Part shown: piece after piece, positions 7,467 through 12,785 of the stretch | Layout: every line of letters begins with the position of its first letter | How positions within the stretch are numbered: the stretch's first letter is position 1 | From: Pseudomonadota bacterium | Lineage (GTDB): Bacteria > Pseudomonadota > Alphaproteobacteria > Sphingomonadales > Sphingomonadaceae | Assembly: GCA_023426225.1 (NCBI GenBank) | Contig: JAFABD010000228.1 | Span: 1-15,704 of the forward strand | DNA length: 15,704 nt | Reading direction: 5' to 3' | Notes under the pieces: model-generated | Seen by the model: the letters and a program-made list of their open reading frames with translations, nothing else | What the model was told of the DNA's origin: nothing | Database searches by the model: none | Translations under genes and position numbers: made by a program

Positions 7467-7877
7467 ATGCTCCGCATCACGCTTCGCGACGGCGAAAAGG
7501 CGATCGTCAACGGCGCCGTGCTGTGCGCCGTGGGGCGAACGCAGATCGCGATCGAGAACAAGGTGTCGATCCTGCGCGGTCGCGAGGTGATGAAGCCCGA
7601 GGACGCGGTGACGCCCGCCCGCCAGCTCTATTTCGCGACGATGCTCGCCTATATCGACCCGGCCAACCGCGACACGCACCATGATGCGGTGCTGACGCTG
7701 CTCGCCGCGCTGGTCGCGAGCTTCGACACGCTCGAGGCACGCGGCGCCTGCATCCGTTATGCCCAGCACGTCGCGCAGGGCGATTATTATCGCGCGCTCA
7801 CCGACGCGCGCGAAATCATCGCTTTCGAGAACCTGCCGCTCCCGAGCGAGACCGACGGCACGGTGCAGGCGGCCTGA
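7467..7877 (+). CDS. flbT: Flagellar biosynthesis regulator FlbT
   Basis: A 136-aa protein that fits FlbT along its whole length: the opening LRITLRDGEKAIVNGAVL, then KVSILRGREVMKPEDAVTPA followed by RQLYFATMLAY, and the closing GDYYRALTDAREIIAFE. In Caulobacter, FlbT binds the 5' leader of flagellin mRNA and limits its translation until the hook is complete. I take ATG 7467 as the start because AAAGG (7453-7457) precedes it by 9 nt. The earlier in-frame ATG 7434 lies inside the -10 box and would add residues that FlbT does not have. Here flbT heads an operon with the export ATPase, whereas in many alphaproteobacteria it is next to flaF and flagellin genes, neither of which is in this window. 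Confidence 0.88.
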   Translation: MLRITLRDGEKAIVNGAVLCAVGRTQIAIENKVSILRGREVMKPEDAVTPARQLYFATMLAYIDPANRDTHHDAVLTLLAALVASFDTLEARGACIRYAQHVAQGDYYRALTDAREIIAFENLPLPSETDGTVQAA

Positions 7878-7890
7878 GGGGCAGACGAAG

Positions 7891-9240
7891 GTGCAGACCC
7901 TAGCCAGCGCCGCCCGCGCGATCCGCGCGATGGTCCCCGACCGCCGCTTCGGCCGCGTCGTCGCGGTGCGCGGCGCGATGATCGAGGTCGAGGGACTGGC
8001 CGGCGCCGCCCAGATCGGCAGCCGGATCGACATCGACGCCCCCGGCGGCACGGTGGAAGCCGAAGTGACCGCGCTCGATCGCGACGTCGCGCTGTGCCTG
8101 CCCTTCACCGACCCGCAAGGTGTCGGCCTGGGGACGCGCGCCATGCTTGCCGCGGGACAGCTGCTCGTGCGTCCTTCGACCGGCTGGCTCGGCCGCATGG
8201 TCGACGGACTGGGACGCCCGGTCGACGGGCTCGGCCCCCTGCCCCCCGGCGGCGAACCGCAGCCGATCAAGGCGCCGCCGCCCGCCGCCGCCAACCGTGC
8301 GCGCGTGGGCAACCGCATCGAAACCGGCGTCCGCACGCTGGACCTGTTCGTGCCGCTTTGCCTGGGCCAGCGGCTGGGCCTGTTCGCCGGTTCGGGCGTG
8401 GGCAAATCGGTGCTGCTGTCGATGCTCGCGCGCTGGACGCAGTGCGACGTCGCGGTGATCGGGCTGATCGGCGAACGCGGCCGCGAAGTGCAGGAATTCG
8501 TCGAGGACGACCTGGGCCCCGAGGGCCTTGCGCGATCGGTGGTTGTCGTCGCGACCTCGGACGAGCCCGCGCTGATGCGCCGCCAGGCCGCCTGGACGAC
8601 GATGGCGATCGCCGAGCATTTCCGCGACCAGGGCCTGAACGTGCTGTGCCTGATGGATTCGGTGACGCGCTTTGCCATGGCGCAGCGCGAGATCGGCCTC
8701 GCCTCGGGCGAGCCGCCGGCGACGAAGGGCTATACCCCCACCGTCTTCGCCGAACTGCCGCGCCTGCTGGAACGCGCCGGGCCGGGCGCATCGGGCAAGG
8801 GCATGATCACCGGGCTGTTCACCGTGCTCGTCGACGGCGACGACCATAATGAACCGGTCGCCGACGCGGTGCGCGGCATCCTCGACGGTCACGTCGTGAT
8901 GCGCCGCGCGATCGCCGAACGCGGCCGCTATCCGGCGATCGACGTGCTCAAATCGGTGTCGCGCACACTGCCGCATTGCCAGACGGACGAACAGAATGCG
9001 ATCCGGCTGGGCGCGCGCAAGCTGCTGTCGACCTATGCCGACATGGAAGAGATGGTGCGGCTGGGCGCGTACAAGGCCGGTTCGTCGGTCGATGTCGACC
9101 GCGCCGTCGCGATCGCCCCGCAGATCGAGGCGCTGATCAACCAGAACAAGAATGATCGCGGCTTTGCCGACGAGGCATTCGCCGCGCTGGCCGAGATCAT
9201 CGGTTATCAGCCTGAAGACCAGCTGGCAGCCGCGGCATGA
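7891..9240 (+). CDS. fliI: Flagellum-specific ATPase FliI
   Basis: A 449-aa F1-beta-like ATPase that energises and prepares substrates for flagellar type III export at the cytoplasmic face of the basal body. Residues 1-90 form the N-terminal beta barrel. The ATPase core has Walker A GSGVGKS at 167-173, the GERGREVQEF segment at 194-203, and Walker B VLCLMD at 251-256 followed by SVTRFAMAQREIGL. The C-terminal helical domain includes 'VSRTLPHCQTDEQN'. Length is normal for FliI. The start is GTG 7891, with GAGGGG (7876-7881) 9 nt upstream. The open frame reaches further back only by overlapping flbT. The stop overlaps the fliJ start by four bases. Confidence 0.95.
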   Translation: MQTLASAARAIRAMVPDRRFGRVVAVRGAMIEVEGLAGAAQIGSRIDIDAPGGTVEAEVTALDRDVALCLPFTDPQGVGLGTRAMLAAGQLLVRPSTGWLGRMVDGLGRPVDGLGPLPPGGEPQPIKAPPPAAANRARVGNRIETGVRTLDLFVPLCLGQRLGLFAGSGVGKSVLLSMLARWTQCDVAVIGLIGERGREVQEFVEDDLGPEGLARSVVVVATSDEPALMRRQAAWTTMAIAEHFRDQGLNVLCLMDSVTRFAMAQREIGLASGEPPATKGYTPTVFAELPRLLERAGPGASGKGMITGLFTVLVDGDDHNEPVADAVRGILDGHVVMRRAIAERGRYPAIDVLKSVSRTLPHCQTDEQNAIRLGARKLLSTYADMEEMVRLGAYKAGSSVDVDRAVAIAPQIEALINQNKNDRGFADEAFAALAEIIGYQPEDQLAAAA

Positions 9241-9662
9241 AGACGCCCTATGACACCGCGCTGCGCCTGCAGCGTCGCGAGGTCGATGCCGTCAAGGTTT
9301 CGATCAGCGTCGAGGTCGAACGGATCACCACGCTGGAGCAGCAGGCGCGCACGATCGATTCGCGCGTCGTCGAGGAACGCCGCCTGGCGCACGCGCTGCC
9401 GCTGTCGTCCGACCATTGGGTCGCCCGGATGCGCGCCGAACGCGCCCGCGTCGAGCACGCCGCCCGCGAATCGCAGGCGCGGCTCAACCAGCTTCGCGAC
9501 CAGGCGATCGAGGCCTATGGCACGATGCGCGCCATCGAAAGCGCCGCGACGCGCTATCGCGACGAGGCCGAGCGTGCCGCCGACGTGGCCGAACAGAGCG
9601 CGATCGACGACATCGCCGCGGTCCGCTTCCTCAATGCGCGGCGGCGGAGGCGGGCGGCATGA
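9237..9662 (+). CDS. fliJ: Flagellar export chaperone FliJ
   Basis: A 141-aa, strongly charged, almost fully helical protein with heptad patterning, as expected for the two-helix coiled coil of FliJ, which inserts into the FliI hexamer and contacts FlhA during export. FliJ sequences are poorly conserved, so the call rests on length, coiled-coil character and position directly behind fliI with an ATGA overlap. The C-terminus is a run of arginines (NARRRRRAA). Its own stop overlaps the next start by four bases, again as ATGA. Confidence 0.8.
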   Translation: MKTPYDTALRLQRREVDAVKVSISVEVERITTLEQQARTIDSRVVEERRLAHALPLSSDHWVARMRAERARVEHAARESQARLNQLRDQAIEAYGTMRAIESAATRYRDEAERAADVAEQSAIDDIAAVRFLNARRRRRAA

Positions 9663-10717
9663 TCCAGCGCACCGATTTGCAGCATATGACGCCGCAGCAG
9701 CGCGCGCGCGTCATCTATACCGAGGCGCAGTCCGCGCTGTCGAACCGGCTGTGGCGCGCGGCGCTCGGCGACGGTGATCGCGACAATGGCCGCGATGCCG
9801 GGCTGGGCGGCAGCAAGTTGCAGATGGATTCGCTGTTGCAACTGCTCGGCAGCGGCGACGGCGTTCCCGGACTGGCGGGCATGGCCGGGCTCGCGCCCAA
9901 GCACTGCGCGTGCACCTGTGCCTGCTCGTGCCACCATCCCGATGCCGCGCAGCCGGGATGGCAGGACGCGGCCGATCGCGAATCGCGCGGCCGGGGGCAG
10001 GACGATGCGGGCAGCCGCTATGGCCGCGTCGCCGCAACCGACACGCTGGCGCCCGCGGTCGAGGGTGCGGGCGGGCTCAACCTGGGCGCCAATGCGCGCC
10101 ACGCGGGAACGATCGCCGCCGCCGAAGCGCGCACCGGGATTCCGGCAACCGCGATCGCCGCGATCGTCGATGCCGAGGCCGCCAAGGGAGCCGACGGATC
10201 GTGGAACGCGCATTCGCGCAATCCGCGGTCGAGCGCCGCGGGGCTGGGACAGTTTCTGAGCGGGACCTGGCAACGGCTGGCCGAGACGCCGGGCACCTGG
10301 CTCAACAGCTTTGCCGCGCAGCAAGGCTGGCTCGACGGCCGGGGCAAGGTGAACGGCGGCGCGCGCAGCGACCTGCTTGCGCTGCGCTATGACCCGCAGG
10401 CGTCGATCCTGACGGTCGCCGATCTTGCCAAGCGCAACGTCGAACAGCTCGAACGCGCCGGACTGCGCGTGCGCGCCGATTCGGAAACGCTCGCCAAGGC
10501 CGCCTATCTGGGCCACCATCTGGGACTGGCCGATGCGCGCAAGTTCCTCGCCGGCGGGATCGAGGCGGGACGCGCCCGGATGCTGCTGGCCGCCCAGATC
10601 GGCAGCGGTGCGGCCGAACAGCGAATCGCCGAAGCCGGCGATGCCACGCGGGCGCACCGCGAATGGCTGCTAAGTTTCATTAATCGAAGAATTCGCCCGG
10701 ACCGATTCGCGGGCTAA
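9659..10717 (+). CDS. Flagellar-locus lysozyme-like/transglycosylase-like protein with a Cys-alternating motif
   Basis: A 352-aa protein starting at ATG 9659 inside the fliJ stop. Residues ~140-250 resemble the lysozyme-like fold of soluble lytic transglycosylases. IPATAIAAIVDAEAA is followed by SRNPRSSAAGLGQF, which matches the catalytic-glutamate helix (candidate Glu173) and the GLxQ motif (195-199). Such an enzyme would cut peptidoglycan so the rod can cross the wall, the job done by FlgJ in enterobacteria. Residues 82-93 read H-C-x-C-x-C-x-C-x-C-H-H, which is unusual in this family. No signal peptide is visible, which would be expected if it is exported through the flagellar apparatus. 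It could also be structural only. The fliI-fliJ coupling strongly supports a flagellar role. Confidence 0.72.
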   Translation: MIQRTDLQHMTPQQRARVIYTEAQSALSNRLWRAALGDGDRDNGRDAGLGGSKLQMDSLLQLLGSGDGVPGLAGMAGLAPKHCACTCACSCHHPDAAQPGWQDAADRESRGRGQDDAGSRYGRVAATDTLAPAVEGAGGLNLGANARHAGTIAAAEARTGIPATAIAAIVDAEAAKGADGSWNAHSRNPRSSAAGLGQFLSGTWQRLAETPGTWLNSFAAQQGWLDGRGKVNGGARSDLLALRYDPQASILTVADLAKRNVEQLERAGLRVRADSETLAKAAYLGHHLGLADARKFLAGGIEAGRARMLLAAQIGSGAAEQRIAEAGDATRAHREWLLSFINRRIRPDRFAG

Positions 10718-10728
10718 CAAAACCTTCC

Positions 10729-10734
10729 TATAAT
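10729..10734 (+). promoter_or_regulatory. Putative -10 box upstream of the structured leader and sigma gene
   Basis: A perfect TATAAT within TTCCTATAATGGA, 12 nt after the stop of the transglycosylase-like gene. Transcription would start near 10741, just before the paired region at 10743-10828, and read towards the sigma gene at 10952. No -35 box is evident. Confidence 0.5.
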
Positions 10735-10742
10735 GGATGGAA

Positions 10743-10828
10743 CCGAGGCGCCCTGGCGATTGCCAGCATCGGCGCCCGGTAGGCGATGGCACTGAAATCA
10801 GAGAGTTTTTTCGGATCAGCCCGCCTAC
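10743..10828 (+). ncRNA. Structured 5' leader or small RNA
   Basis: Two hairpins are visible by eye. The first joins CCG, GGCGCC and CTGGC (10743-10757) to GCCAG, GGCGCC and CGG (10762-10779), with one single-base and one four-base bulge and a GATT loop. The second joins GTAGGCG (10779-10785) to CGCCTAC (10822-10828) and continues inwards with GGC/GCC and TGA/TCA. Its large loop holds TTTTTT at 10806-10811. The segment begins just behind a TATAAT box and ends 123 nt before the sigma gene. It may be a regulatory leader or a separate small RNA. I know no family that matches. Confidence 0.4.
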
Positions 10829-10871
10829 TCCATTACGCTACCGTAAATGTACGTATGGGAGCCGCTAACAT

Positions 10872-10889
10872 CCGTTAAAGGATTAACGG
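10872..10889. promoter_or_regulatory. Inverted repeat, candidate operator in the sigma-gene leader
   Basis: CCGTTAA (10872-10878) and TTAACGG (10883-10889) form a perfect 7-bp inverted repeat around AGGA. Thirteen of these bases (10874-10886) recur in inverted orientation at 12722-12734, in front of the HTH regulator gene. It could act as a protein-binding site or as an RNA hairpin. Confidence 0.45.
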
Positions 10890-10951
10890 CCATTGTCCCC
10901 CTGTACCCGGCACGGCCTCACCGGCGCCGGGCGCAACCAGGGGAATATGAA

Positions 10952-11998
10952 ATGTCGAAGACCACGATCGCCCTCGAGGCAGCTGTTGCCACCGTCATCG
11001 AGAACACGCCGAAGGACGGTTCCCAGACCAGTCGCCAGCGCGCCGCCATCGATCGTGCCTTTGCCCAGATCCTGAAGCTGATCGCGCCGCGCATCCGCCA
11101 CTTCATCCGCCAGTATGGCCTGACCGCGCACTGGGACGACGCCGAGCAGTGCTGCGCGATCGCCGTTCACCGCGCGATCCAGGCCTATGAGCCCGAAAAG
11201 GCGCAGTTCACCACTTTCGTGAACTGGCAGATCCGCGGCGAGCTGCAGAGCCTGCGCTTTCGCCTGATGACCGATCAGCGCCCGTCGGCGAAGAAGGTCG
11301 AGGCGACCACGGTTTCGCTGAACGCGCTGACCATGTCGAACGACGGCGAGGAATCGGCGCCCGAAGTCCTGATCGAGGACGAGGACGCGCTGTCCCGCAC
11401 CGAGGCTGCGGCGTCGGATTACCTGGCAGATTCGGCGATCGCTTCGCTGATCGACGCCTATGTCGACCATCTGCGCAAGATCGGCATCGAGCAGCTCCGC
11501 CGCCGCCCGCGGCCGAAGCGCGAGGAAGCCGCGCTGCGCCGCGAGGGACCGCGCCTCCGCCTGGCGACGCACGGCATCGATCCCGCCGAACTCGAAAAGC
11601 TGGAAGCCAAGCTGGCCCGCGACCGCGAGATCGTCGCCCGCCGCGTTTTCCAGACGGCAACGCTCGACGACCTGTCGCTCGACACCGGCGTGACCAAGGA
11701 ACGCGTCCGTCAGATCACCAAGTGCGCCGCCAAGGTGATCGCCGAGATCGCCGCCGCCGACCCGCGCTTTGCGGTGATGGCCGAATATGGCCAGCCCGCG
11801 CCGAAGCGCCGCCAGCCGGCAGCCCCCGCGACCGCGACGCTCCTTCCGGACGCCAACCAGCCGCACAACCGCCTTGCTTCGGTTCGCGCGATCCAGCCGT
11901 CGGAACTGGCCGCCAGCACGGTTGCCGCGGTCACTGCCGAAAAGGCCGACGTCGCCGCGACCGTGCAGATCGACCTCAAGACCGCCGCGCTGCACTGA
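10952..11998 (+). CDS. Sigma-70 family factor of unusual type
   Basis: A 348-aa protein starting at ATG 10952, with AGGGGA 7 nt upstream. Residues ~45-110 fit sigma region 2: 'WDDAEQCCAIAVHRAIQAYE' followed by FTTFVNWQIRGELQSLRFRL, in the position of the core-binding and -10-reading helices. Residues ~218-266 fit region 4, with a clear helix-turn-helix (ATLDDLSLDTGVTKERVRQI). The linker between them is long, acidic, then very basic (QLRRRPRPKREE), and an Ala/Pro-rich tail of about 70 residues follows region 4. It matches neither RpoD, RpoH nor a canonical FliA well, although 'IRGELQSLR' recalls the FliA-type 'IRGAMLDELR'. No anti-sigma gene is adjacent. Its place behind the fliI operon suggests it may help time flagellar expression, but that is inference. 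Confidence 0.75.
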   Translation: MSKTTIALEAAVATVIENTPKDGSQTSRQRAAIDRAFAQILKLIAPRIRHFIRQYGLTAHWDDAEQCCAIAVHRAIQAYEPEKAQFTTFVNWQIRGELQSLRFRLMTDQRPSAKKVEATTVSLNALTMSNDGEESAPEVLIEDEDALSRTEAAASDYLADSAIASLIDAYVDHLRKIGIEQLRRRPRPKREEAALRREGPRLRLATHGIDPAELEKLEAKLARDREIVARRVFQTATLDDLSLDTGVTKERVRQITKCAAKVIAEIAAADPRFAVMAEYGQPAPKRRQPAAPATATLLPDANQPHNRLASVRAIQPSELAASTVAAVTAEKADVAATVQIDLKTAALH

Positions 11999-12011
11999 TC
12001 CCCAACGCGGC

Positions 12012-12030
12012 GGCCGGTGCCCCACCGGGC
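12012..12030 (+). repeat. GC-rich hairpin after the sigma gene
   Basis: CCGGTG (12014-12019) and CACCGG (12023-12028) pair around CCC, with GGC flanks extending the stem. No T-run follows, so it is not a standard intrinsic terminator. It could still slow RNA polymerase or protect the 3' end of the message. Confidence 0.4.
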
Positions 12031-12100
12031 CGGCCGGCCACCCGCCCGCCGATGCAACGAGAATATGACATCCGCATCATCGGCTGCGCGGTAACGATCC

Positions 12101-12106
12101 TATAAT
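12101..12106 (+). promoter_or_regulatory. Putative -10 box of the 172-aa protein gene
   Basis: A perfect TATAAT, preceded by GATCC and 32 nt before the ATG at 12139. Transcription would start near 12113. It shares CCTATAAT with the elements at 7430 and 10729 but lacks the GGAGG sequence after the box. Confidence 0.5.
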
Positions 12107-12138
12107 ATCTGCATCCGAATTGTGAGAGGGGACGTTCG

Positions 12139-12657
12139 ATGCGCAAGGCACTCGACGTAGTGGACCAGCCCCAGACCGGCTGGACCGCGATGCCGCGACC
12201 CAATTACCGTCTGACCGCGCTTGCGGAGGACGTGGCCCGCCGTGCCCGCCCGCTGCTGCCCACGGGCAGCGGCATGTTCCTTGGCCTGGAACTGTGCGAT
12301 TCGGGCATTTTGCGGATGCTGTGGTGGCGCAGCGACGATTTCGGCCTGGTCGCCGAGATCGCGGCGCCGATCGAGGCATTCTGCCCCAGCGACACCGACG
12401 AAGGCGCGTTGCAGGAAGCGGCGATCGAACTGCTCGACTATCTTGCCGGGCGCTGGCCCGCGCCGCCGCGCGGCTATGGCGTGATTACCGACGGCACCGG
12501 CGTTGCCTTTGCACCCGAACAGCCCGCCCCGTCGGCCCCCGGCTGGCTGGTCCGCCAGGCGAGCAGCGACCGCCCCTTGCTGGCGATCGTGCCGCTCGAT
12601 CCTTATGGCCCCTGTGCCTTTCTGGGCAGCAAGGGCGCCTGTTCCTCGCTGCACTGA
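12139..12657 (+). CDS. Protein of unknown function, 172 aa
   Basis: I do not recognise this protein. ATG 12139 is preceded by GAGAGGGG with 7-nt spacing, and a TATAAT box lies 32 nt upstream, so the gene looks real and independently transcribed. Codon use matches the neighbours. It has no signal peptide or membrane segment, is mildly acidic, and appears to be a mixed alpha/beta cytoplasmic protein. Notable stretches are 'GILRMLWWRSDDFGLVAEI', an aromatic strand, and a C-terminus with two cysteines (PYGPCAFLGSKGACSSLH). It sits between a sigma factor and an HTH regulator, so a regulatory or sensory partner role is possible, but no motif proves it. A strong hairpin ends the unit. Confidence 0.6.
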   Translation: MRKALDVVDQPQTGWTAMPRPNYRLTALAEDVARRARPLLPTGSGMFLGLELCDSGILRMLWWRSDDFGLVAEIAAPIEAFCPSDTDEGALQEAAIELLDYLAGRWPAPPRGYGVITDGTGVAFAPEQPAPSAPGWLVRQASSDRPLLAIVPLDPYGPCAFLGSKGACSSLH

Positions 12658-12683
12658 CCGACGCTTTCGGCATCGTCCCGGCC

Positions 12684-12713
12684 AAGCCCTTCGCGATCGC
12701 GAAGGGCTTGTTT
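12684..12713 (+). terminator. Intrinsic terminator after the 172-aa gene
   Basis: AAGCCCTTCGC (12684-12694) pairs perfectly with GCGAAGGGCTT (12699-12709) around GATC. GTTTA follows. The stem is long and the T-run short. It lies 27 nt after the stop codon and separates this gene from the HTH regulator. Confidence 0.75.
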
Positions 12714-12744
12714 ACTCACTATTAATCCTTTAACTATGATTTAC
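12711..12744 (+). promoter_or_regulatory. Putative promoter and operator of the HTH regulator gene
   Basis: TTTACT (12711-12716) and TATGAT (12735-12740), 18 nt apart, could be -35 and -10 boxes. The spacer contains TTAATCCTTTAAC (12722-12734), the reverse complement of the core of the inverted repeat at 10872-10889. The stretch also contains TTTA-N7-TTAA (12711-12725) and TTAA-N7-TTAC (12730-12744), which resemble the CtrA consensus TTAA-N7-TTAA in alphaproteobacteria. Both readings come from pattern alone. Confidence 0.4.
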
Positions 12745-12785
12745 GCCCGCAACTAGAACGGCGCAAGAACCGCGCAGGGGTGGAC

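Noticed and set aside
9500..10700. A CRISPR array, insertion sequence or prophage remnant anywhere in the window
   Set aside because: No regularly spaced direct repeats, no transposase or integrase-like protein and no terminal inverted repeats with a target duplication were seen. Base composition and codon use are even across the genes.
10743..10828. A tRNA or other standard structural RNA
   Set aside because: The two-hairpin layout has no cloverleaf, no TTC-type T-loop and no CCA end. It also does not resemble the alphaproteobacterial SRP RNA. I therefore list it only as an unassigned structured RNA.
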